Source: Treponema sp. (lineage in GTDB: Bacteria; Spirochaetota; Spirochaetia; Treponematales; Breznakiellaceae). From it: 12,119 nucleotides of DNA. Positions 6,832-12,119 of the stretch are shown here, piece after piece. The position numbers were made by a program, and so were the translations under genes. The stretch spans positions 1-12,119 of the forward strand of contig JAISYA010000178.1 of NCBI GenBank assembly GCA_031270205.1. The letters run 5' to 3'. A model generated the notes under the pieces. It was not told the origin of the DNA and searched no databases. It worked only from the letters and a program-made list of their open reading frames with translations. How positions within the stretch are numbered: position 1 is the first letter of the stretch; every line of letters begins with the position of its first letter.

Positions 6832-6884
6832 CATTTATCGGAATTTTTTTGCGTTTTCCTGAAAGATTGCAAAAAATCCACAAG

Positions 6885-6903
6885 CGCAGCAGGCTGCGAA
6901 GGA
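6885..6903 (+). promoter_or_regulatory. Small hairpin abutting the Shine-Dalgarno that fixes the YbjN-like start
   Basis: CGCAG (6885-6889) pairs with CTGCG (6894-6898) around CAGG. AAGGA follows directly at 6899-6903, 7 nt before the ATG at 6911. Only 1 nt separates AAGGA from the upstream in-frame TTG at 6905, which rules that start out. Confidence 0.5.
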
Positions 6904-6910
6904 TTTGAAA

Positions 6911-7288
6911 ATGACCGGCAAAATTGAACAGTACCTTATCGACATGATGCTCTCCTACCGGCAGGTGGCGCCGAACCTCTGGCTGCTGGATGACGAGAAA
7001 TCCCGTCTGCAAGGGGTGGCGGTGATGCTGGCCGAGCCGCTGGTGCTTGTCCGCGCGACAGTTATGGACGCGCCGGCGCACAATACCCTGGAACTCTATA
7101 CCAGGTTACTGGAACTTAACGCCGTTGATGTGGTGCACGGCGCGTACGCACTGGAAGGCGGGAAAATCATACTGATTGATACGCTGGAATACGCCACTAT
7201 GGATTATGAGGAATTCCGGGCCACGCTGGACGCTTTCAGTCTGGCCCTGACCGAACATTATCCGGTTCTTTCAAAATATAGACACTAA
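6911..7288 (+). CDS. YbjN-like protein (type III secretion chaperone-like fold), partner of PspA
   Basis: The 125-residue protein has an N-terminal helix, a strand with PNLWLLDD (21-28), a pair of strands around VAVMLAEPLVLVRATVMDAP, a helix with TLELYTRLLELN, strands around HGAYALEGGKIILIDTLEY, and a C-terminal helix. This order resembles the YbjN / secretion-chaperone-like fold; the assignment is from pattern, not a search. No signal peptide or membrane helix is visible, so it is probably cytosolic. The start follows from AAGGA at 6899-6903. The stop is 30 bp before the PspA start, so the two genes are almost certainly co-transcribed. Small YbjN-fold proteins occur beside PspA genes in other bacteria, and a role as a PspA partner or regulator is a reasonable inference. 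The precise function is unknown. Confidence 0.7.
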   Translation: MTGKIEQYLIDMMLSYRQVAPNLWLLDDEKSRLQGVAVMLAEPLVLVRATVMDAPAHNTLELYTRLLELNAVDVVHGAYALEGGKIILIDTLEYATMDYEEFRATLDAFSLALTEHYPVLSKYRH

Positions 7289-7318
7289 GCGGCTTTGAGC
7301 GACCCAACGGAGGCTTAA

Positions 7319-8011
7319 ATGGGCATTTTTTCAAGGTTAAAAACCCTTATTTCATCAAACATAAACGACTTAATCGGCAAGGCGGAAAAGCCTGAAAAAA
7401 TGCTGAACCAGCTCATCATCGAGATGAACGAACAGCTTATCGAGTCTAAAAAAGCGGTGGCTATGGCTATCGCGGACGAGAAAAAGCTGGAGCGCGAAAG
7501 GGACAACCAGCTTGCCCAGGCCCAGGAATGGGAGCGCAAGGCCATGCTGGCGGTAAACGCCGGCAAGGACGATCTGGCAAAGGACGCTTTGCTCCGCAAG
7601 CAGGAGTACGACCGGGCCGCTCTGGAGTACCAAAAGCAGTGGGAAGCCCAAAAAGCCTCGGTGGATAAGCTCAAGGAAAGCCTGAGGGAACTGCAAAACA
7701 AGATTGAAGAAGCCCAGCGCAAGAAAAACCTCCTTATTGCCCGGGCCAAGCGGGCCGAAGCCCAGCAAAAAATCCAAAACACCATCTCCAGCGTTTCCGG
7801 CAACCGCAGCGCCTTTGACGCTTTTGACCGCATGTCCGCCAAGGTAGACCAAATGGAAGCCCAGGCAGACGCCGCCAAGGAGCTGGAAGACCTCAGCGCC
7901 GACACGGGTCTTGAAAAACGCTTTGCCGAACTGGAAAAATCAGACGGCGCCGCGGACATGATGCTCCTTGAACTCAAGGAAAAAATGAAAGCATTGCCGG
8001 ACAAATCGTAA
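7319..8011 (+). CDS. pspA: PspA/IM30 family membrane-stress protein
   Basis: PspA/IM30 proteins are peripheral inner-membrane proteins of the ESCRT-III superfamily that oligomerise on damaged membranes and limit proton leakage. The 230-residue length is close to that of E. coli PspA. Residues 1-23 form the expected amphipathic membrane-binding helix (MGIFSRLKTLISSNINDLIG). The family motif follows as EKPEKMLNQLIIEMNEQL (23-40). The rest is almost all coiled-coil, ending in EKMKALPDK. There is no signal peptide. A strong GGAGG (7309-7313) lies 5 nt before the ATG. The gene follows the YbjN-like gene by 30 bp. There is no PspF, PspB or PspC here, so control must differ from the enterobacterial system. 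It converges on the kinase gene with a 15-bp gap and no visible terminator. Confidence 0.95.
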   Translation: MGIFSRLKTLISSNINDLIGKAEKPEKMLNQLIIEMNEQLIESKKAVAMAIADEKKLERERDNQLAQAQEWERKAMLAVNAGKDDLAKDALLRKQEYDRAALEYQKQWEAQKASVDKLKESLRELQNKIEEAQRKKNLLIARAKRAEAQQKIQNTISSVSGNRSAFDAFDRMSAKVDQMEAQADAAKELEDLSADTGLEKRFAELEKSDGAADMMLLELKEKMKALPDKS

Positions 8012-8026
8012 AGGGTGATTTTCTTT

Positions 8027-10243
8027 TCAAGACGCCAGATATTTCTTGAGTTTCTCCACTACCTGTTCCATGTCCAGAGGTTTGCCCACATGATCGGTCA
8101 TGCCTGAGGCGAGGCATTTTTCGATGTCCTCGGCAAAAACATTGGCGGTCATGGCGATAATGGGGACTTTTTGCAGGCCCGCCCTCGTTTCGGCTTCAAA
8201 GGCGCGGATACGGCGGGTAGCGATGAAGCCGTCCATTATCGGCATGTGGACATCCATGAATATCAGGTCAAAGCCGTCAGGCTCGGCCTGAAACATTTCC
8301 AGCGCCTGTTCCCCGTTTTCGGCGCAGCGGATGTTCAAGCCCCAGGGTTCCAGCAGGGTGATGACGATCTCACGGTTGATGTCGATGTCCTCGGCAATGA
8401 GTATGCGTTTCCCCGCAAGGACGGTATCGTGGGCCTCCGGTTTGGGCCTGACGGGGCCAGGTTCAAATTTCTTCTCAACCCAGAAATGGCGGTTAATGCA
8501 ATTTACGATATTTGAAGCGAAGATCGGCTTGGGGATAAACCCGTCCACTCCCGCGGCTTTGGCTTCATCCGCAATCTTCCCCCATTCATAGGCGGAAATC
8601 ATGATGATCACCGTCCTTTCCCCGGTTTTCTTCCTGATCTCCCTGCTTAATTCGGTGCCGTCCATGCCCGGCATACGCCAGTCCACAAAATAGATGTCGT
8701 ACACGCTGCTTTCCATCATTTCAATGGCCTGCGCCCCGCCGTCCGCCGCGTCGCAGGAAAAACCGATTCCCTTTGCCAGGGCAAGAAAGTATTCCCGCAG
8801 CTCAGACGAATCGTCGACTACCAAGGCGCGGATGTTTTCCATCTTGGGGGCGAAAATCTCATGCGTGGAGGTTTTCGAGCCTATCCCCGCCTGAATGGTA
8901 AACTTGAAAACGGAGCCTTTGCCAGGTTCGGATTCCACCCAGATGCCGCCGCCCATCATTTCAATTATGCGCTTTGAAATGGCAAGGCCGAGGCCCGTGC
9001 CGCCGTATTTCCGCGACACGCTGTTGTCGGCCTGAACAAACGACTGAAAAAGCCGTGCCTTTTGATCTTCGGTAATGCCGATGCCGGTATCGCCCACCTC
9101 GATCTGCAGCGTGCAGGTTTCGCCATTCCCGCTTTCGGACACTTTATGCACCTTAAGCGAAATGGTTCCTTTCTCCGGGGTAAACTTAATGGCGTTGGAA
9201 AATAAATTGGTAATAACCTGGGCGAGCCGCTGTTCATCGGAAATAATATAACCGGGAATATCCGGATCGGTTTTTACAAAAAGCGTCTGGGATTTTTCCC
9301 CCACGCGGAAATCGATCACGTCGGTTATCCGCATAAGCATCTTCTCAAAATCAAATTCCGTAAAGGAAAGCTCAAACTTGTTGGCCTCGATTTTGGACAT
9401 ATCAAGAATATCGTTAATCACCCCCAAAAGATGGGCGGAGGCGTTCTCAATTTTCCCCAGGCAGTAATCTTTTTTCGCCACTTCGTCCACGGATTTGGCG
9501 ATACGGGTCATGCCGATAATGGCGTTCATCGGCGTGCGAATCTCATGCGACATGTTGGCCAGGAATTCCGACTTGGCGATATTGGCTTGTTCCGCCTGTT
9601 CCTTGGCGGCAAGCACCTCTTCAATATCATGGAACAGCATCATCGCCCCGACCACCATCCCCAGTTCGTCCTCCATGGGGGTAAAATGTATCGAGTACCG
9701 CCGGGGGTGTCCGTCTCCCCCTATGTCCACCGTTTCCTCAAGGCTTAACGATTCCCGCTTTTCCAAAGCGGCGGAAAAAATATCGTAAATACGCCCGCTC
9801 CACTGGGCATCGGAAAAGCGGTTAAACACCTCCCGGTAATAATGACCGTTTATCCGGTCGAAGCTGTCAATCCCCGCCTTCCGCAGAAACGAATCGGTAC
9901 AATAGGCGAAATGGCCCGTGTCGTCGCAGAGAATAATAATGTCCCCGGAATTCTCCAGGAGCAGCTTCATGTATTTTTCCTGCTTCCGCTCCTCGGCGCT
10001 CCGTATAGCCTGGAGGTTCGCCGCCTCAAGGGCGATACTCTTGTTCCGCTCAATGGTTTCCTCCAGGCGGCGGACCTGGCGGCACAGTTTCAGGTGTTCC
10101 TTTTGCAGAAAGCGGATATGCGCCGCCAGCCCGGGGGAAAGCGTATCCCCCGCCCGTAGTCCGCCGTTCAGAATTTGTTCCGCAAAGCGGCCGGCGTCAG
10201 CGGCGGCGGCGCCGGAAACAGGGGGCGGCGTTTCAAGAGGCAT
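8027..10243 (-). CDS. Cytoplasmic hybrid sensor histidine kinase (PAS-HisKA-HATPase-REC-REC)
   Basis: The 738-residue protein has no signal peptide or membrane helix, so it is probably soluble. Residues about 40-95 look like a coiled coil. A PAS domain covers about 92-212. HisKA holds the phosphorylated histidine in FLANMSHEIRTPMN (H233). The HATPase has its N-box at N346/N350, DTGIGI (385-390) and GGTGLGL (414-420). Receiver 1 (about 471-587) keeps acidic D477/D478, phosphoacceptor D521 and K572. Receiver 2 (about 612-736) keeps E618/D619, D664 and K721. Both receivers look active. There is no Hpt domain, so a separate phosphotransfer protein or direct receiver output is needed. A GGGGAG Shine-Dalgarno is at 10251-10256. 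It lies 84 bp downstream of the FIST gene on the same strand, so the FIST protein probably supplies the signal. The order resembles BarA/TorS-type kinases lacking their membrane part. Confidence 0.95.
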   Translation of the reverse strand: MPLETPPPVSGAAAADAGRFAEQILNGGLRAGDTLSPGLAAHIRFLQKEHLKLCRQVRRLEETIERNKSIALEAANLQAIRSAEERKQEKYMKLLLENSGDIIILCDDTGHFAYCTDSFLRKAGIDSFDRINGHYYREVFNRFSDAQWSGRIYDIFSAALEKRESLSLEETVDIGGDGHPRRYSIHFTPMEDELGMVVGAMMLFHDIEEVLAAKEQAEQANIAKSEFLANMSHEIRTPMNAIIGMTRIAKSVDEVAKKDYCLGKIENASAHLLGVINDILDMSKIEANKFELSFTEFDFEKMLMRITDVIDFRVGEKSQTLFVKTDPDIPGYIISDEQRLAQVITNLFSNAIKFTPEKGTISLKVHKVSESGNGETCTLQIEVGDTGIGITEDQKARLFQSFVQADNSVSRKYGGTGLGLAISKRIIEMMGGGIWVESEPGKGSVFKFTIQAGIGSKTSTHEIFAPKMENIRALVVDDSSELREYFLALAKGIGFSCDAADGGAQAIEMMESSVYDIYFVDWRMPGMDGTELSREIRKKTGERTVIIMISAYEWGKIADEAKAAGVDGFIPKPIFASNIVNCINRHFWVEKKFEPGPVRPKPEAHDTVLAGKRILIAEDIDINREIVITLLEPWGLNIRCAENGEQALEMFQAEPDGFDLIFMDVHMPIMDGFIATRRIRAFEAETRAGLQKVPIIAMTANVFAEDIEKCLASGMTDHVGKPLDMEQVVEKLKKYLAS

Positions 10244-10274
10244 GGAAAATCTCCCCGGACGGACGCCGGACAGG

Positions 10275-10294
10275 CGCGGGCCGGAATTCCCGCG
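10275..10294. other. Hairpin in FIST-kinase intergenic region
   Basis: CGCGGG (10275-10280) and CCCGCG (10289-10294) form a 6-bp stem around an 8-nt loop, 31 bp upstream of the kinase start codon. There is no U-tract. It could influence mRNA processing or relative expression of the two genes, or be chance in GC-rich DNA. Confidence 0.3.
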
Positions 10295-10327
10295 GGATCA
10301 TAAAGCTGTTCATCGAATAAACCCGGC

Positions 10328-11479
10328 CTATAAGGCGCAAATAGTAAAGGTAAAGTTATGAAAGCGGTTCAAAAACGCGCCTTCCTCATCGGACACGGGG
10401 CAAAGCTCCCCGCCCGCGTAACATAAATGGTACGGTTTCCCGCCGGCGAGCGAAACCACTTTTCGCAGTTCATGGTCGGCGTTGGGCCCCAGGGCCATTC
10501 CCCGTGAAAAACAGGGGAACATCAAAAGGCATCCCCCGTCTTTGGGCGCGGCCTCAAGCGCCCGCGTCACCGTTGACTCCGCGGTCTCGATAATCCCGTT
10601 ATAATCAAGCGTCCCCATGGCAAAAGTGGCCTGCTCCGGCATCTCACCGCCGCAGACCATATAGCCCTCCGGCGTAAGGTCATAGATGCCCCGCGCCACC
10701 GCTTCGGTCCCGTCGTTGTATTTGACAATCAGGGGCATAATTTTGCCGATAGGAATCTTCTCGCCGCTTATCAGCCCCAGGGAGTCGAAATACTCAAGCG
10801 GCGTCGTTTCGTTGATTTGCTGCACGACGCAGCCTTCCGATTTGGTAATCACCGCCGCCTGCTTCTGTATTTTATTTCCGGGGATGGCGGTAATAAAAAA
10901 ACGGGGCTTGATATTCCCGCGTATCAGCACCAGCGCCAGGCCGTCCTTGTAGGCCTCCCCGTTGTAAATTACACGGCTGTTGCTCAGCGGCGAGGTATGG
11001 TAGCAGGCCAAAGCGCCGAATACCGGCGTCCCCCCGGAAGAGCGGTTAAGCGCTTCCAGAATGGCCGGCCCTCCCATGGCGCTGTACCAGGGGGCGTAAG
11101 CGAGTATGAGCGCGGCCTTTTCCGTCCCCGCGCTCCGGTAGAGCGCCTGGACCGCTTCCACGCCGCCCGGGCTGATTTCAGCGGAAAAGACCGTGGAAAA
11201 ACGCTCCTCTTCGCCCGTGAGCACCGAAAGACTCAAAAGCTCCATGCCGTATTCCCCGTTCACCGAACTGCCCAGTGTCGTACAGCCGACCACGTCAAAA
11301 GGCAGGGCCTCGCAGAGGGCCTTGACCGCGCCGCTTTCAAGATAATCGGCATGGCAGGCAATAAGGCCGACCGCGTTTCGCGGCCACCGCTGATCCAAAT
11401 CAAGCTGTACGAGTATTTCCCGCACCGCTGCTTCGGGATCGTCAATTTCCATGGTACAGGCATTTATTATCTTCACCAT
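10328..11479 (-). CDS. FIST domain sensory protein (FIST_N + FIST_C)
   Basis: The 383-residue protein matches the usual length and layout of FIST proteins, which are proposed small-ligand (possibly amino-acid-type) sensors in signal transduction. The N-terminal half includes VGLIACHADYLESG (37-50) and FDVVGCTTLGSS (61-72), the family's Gly-rich turn. The FIST_C half runs from about 225 to 383, with FPCFSRGMALGPNADHEL (321-338), CYAGGELCPVS (353-363) and the typical end FHNFTFTICAL (373-383). There is no signal peptide, membrane helix or fused output domain. An AGGA Shine-Dalgarno (11487-11490) lies 7 nt before the ATG. The hybrid kinase gene follows 84 bp downstream in the same direction, which suggests that FIST senses and the kinase transmits. 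A heptanucleotide tandem repeat lies 46-108 bp upstream of the start. The ligand cannot be told from sequence. Confidence 0.9.
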   Translation of the reverse strand: MVKIINACTMEIDDPEAAVREILVQLDLDQRWPRNAVGLIACHADYLESGAVKALCEALPFDVVGCTTLGSSVNGEYGMELLSLSVLTGEEERFSTVFSAEISPGGVEAVQALYRSAGTEKAALILAYAPWYSAMGGPAILEALNRSSGGTPVFGALACYHTSPLSNSRVIYNGEAYKDGLALVLIRGNIKPRFFITAIPGNKIQKQAAVITKSEGCVVQQINETTPLEYFDSLGLISGEKIPIGKIMPLIVKYNDGTEAVARGIYDLTPEGYMVCGGEMPEQATFAMGTLDYNGIIETAESTVTRALEAAPKDGGCLLMFPCFSRGMALGPNADHELRKVVSLAGGKPYHLCYAGGELCPVSDEEGAFLNRFHNFTFTICAL

Positions 11480-11524
11480 ATCGATATCCTACCATCTTTT
11501 CATAAAAAAGTCATTAGGGAAACG

Positions 11525-11587
11525 GCGAAGAGTGAAGAACAATGAGCGATGAGCAAAGAGCAATGAGCGAAGAGCGAAGAGCGAAGA
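11525..11587. repeat. Heptanucleotide tandem repeat, nine units
   Basis: Nine contiguous 7-bp units tile this stretch. Four are exactly GCGAAGA (the first and the last three). The others are GTGAAGA, ACAATGA, GCGATGA, GCAAAGA and GCAATGA. It lies between the lipoprotein terminator and the FIST start, probably within or next to the FIST promoter. No supported gene covers it. Confidence 0.9.
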
Positions 11588-11617
11588 AAGAAAACGCCCC
11601 CGCCAGTGACGGGGGCG
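11588..11617 (-). terminator. Intrinsic terminator of the lipoprotein gene
   Basis: On the minus strand CGCCCCCG (11617-11610) pairs with CGGGGGCG (11602-11595), a perfect 8-bp GC stem with a 7-nt loop. TTTTCTTT (11594-11587) follows at once. It begins 34 nt after the stop codon of the lipoprotein gene. Confidence 0.85.
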
Positions 11618-11651
11618 CGGCGTGGTGACAGTTACCGCTGCCTGGACGGCC

Positions 11652-12086
11652 TTAATTGACCGTGAAATCGGCGGTCAGGGTATTGCTTTGATTGCCTTTT
11701 GAGTCAACGACATAGACTTCAGCGGTGTAAGCGCCGGGATCACTGAAAGTCCATGATCCCACATTATACAGAAAAGGATTTGTTCTCGGACTAATCTCGC
11801 TTTCACGAGGATTATTCACCATCCGACCGTCTTTTTTTATAAGAATAACCGATTTCTTTACGTTCTTGTCCGGATCGGTCCCTTCAAACCTGAACGTTAT
11901 TCCCTCGTCAATTGCGAAAGCTGTTTGAGGAGTCGTCTGACCAGTACTGTCATCATAGGAACCGCTGACAACGATAGTCAGCGTGGGTGCTGTTCCCGGA
12001 CTATTAAGTGTCGCGCAAGCCGCAAACACACTAGCCAATACCAGCGCCATTGCCGGTACACCCAAAATAAAACCGCTTTTCTTCAT
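11652..12086 (-). CDS. Small lipoprotein with predicted Ig-like beta-sandwich
   Basis: The 144-residue precursor starts MKKSGF, has a hydrophobic core to about residue 22, and a lipobox-like VFAAC ending at C24. A phenylalanine at -3 is within the looser lipobox usage known in spirochaetes. The mature part (about 120 residues) is beta-strand rich with Gly/Asp turns. The end, SDPGAYTAEVYVVDSKGNQSNTLTADFTV (115-143), has the pattern of PKD/Ig-like domains, in which a Y-x-V-x-V strand is followed by a DS/DxxGN turn. No enzyme motif is seen. A GGAGGG Shine-Dalgarno (12092-12097) lies 5 nt before the ATG, and an intrinsic terminator follows the gene, so it appears to be a single-gene unit, although its promoter lies at or past the window edge. 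It may be anchored in the inner or outer membrane. Its specific role is unknown. Confidence 0.82.
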   Translation of the reverse strand: MKKSGFILGVPAMALVLASVFAACATLNSPGTAPTLTIVVSGSYDDSTGQTTPQTAFAIDEGITFRFEGTDPDKNVKKSVILIKKDGRMVNNPRESEISPRTNPFLYNVGSWTFSDPGAYTAEVYVVDSKGNQSNTLTADFTVN

Positions 12087-12119
12087 TTTTACCCTCCTAA
12101 TTTGGTAAAAAAGTAAACA

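Noticed and set aside
6845..6876. TTTTTTGC ... GCAAAAAA inverted repeat as a terminator
   Set aside because: The stem is AT-rich with a 16-nt loop and no following U-tract, so it is more likely simple AT-rich spacer.
7315..8004. 229-codon serine-rich minus-strand frame opposite pspA
   Set aside because: The serine and alanine richness is the reverse complement of the coiled-coil Lys/Glu/Ala codons of PspA.
11542..11628. 28-codon plus-strand frame covering the heptamer repeat and terminator
   Set aside because: It is formed by the repeat and the hairpin, lacks a Shine-Dalgarno, and has no recognisable product.

Overview
The window looks like a stretch of a free-living or gut-type spirochaete chromosome, most likely a GC-rich Treponema or a close relative. 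This rests on the large TPR/acidic-repeat membrane protein resembling spirochaetal flagellar-collar proteins, a STAS protein with a zinc ribbon, a FIST protein next to a multi-domain hybrid kinase, and small lipoprotein genes. It is an inference from protein style and cannot be proved without a search. I see no mobile elements, CRISPR arrays, tRNA or rRNA. Ten protein genes fill almost the whole window, and no gap between genes exceeds 300 bp.

Layout, left to right. (1) 8-754 (minus) encodes a small secreted protein with a C-terminal CBM48/AMPK-beta-like domain. It diverges from (2) 797-4066 (plus), a 1089-residue protein with a long acidic tandem-repeat region, one membrane helix and a C-terminal TPR domain. 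Their 42-bp intergenic gap holds an 18-bp perfect palindrome placed between a possible -35 and -10. (3) 5222-6007 and 4085-5185 (both minus) form a trmJ-like to aroC operon (2'-O-methylation of tRNA, then chorismate synthase) that converges on the TPR gene. (4) 6184-8011 (plus) holds a STAS/zinc-ribbon protein with a strong sigma70-type promoter, then a YbjN-like protein and a PspA/IM30 protein as a tight pair, suggesting an envelope-stress module. (5) 11479-8027 (minus) holds a FIST sensory protein followed by a cytoplasmic PAS-HisKA-HATPase-REC-REC hybrid kinase, a probable two-gene signalling operon. (6) 11652-12086 (minus) encodes a small lipoprotein ending in a clear intrinsic terminator.

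Most of the non-housekeeping content is signal transduction and envelope biology: an anti-sigma-antagonist-like switch, a membrane-integrity protein, a ligand-sensing FIST domain feeding a phosphorelay, and surface or periplasmic proteins. The most unusual sequence signals are non-coding. They are the palindrome in the divergent promoter, a terminator-shaped hairpin just before a trmJ start that has no Shine-Dalgarno, and a nine-unit heptanucleotide tandem repeat just upstream of the FIST gene. Two genes (797 and 6007) have -10-like hexamers exactly 6 nt before their ATG and no Shine-Dalgarno, which suggests leaderless transcripts.
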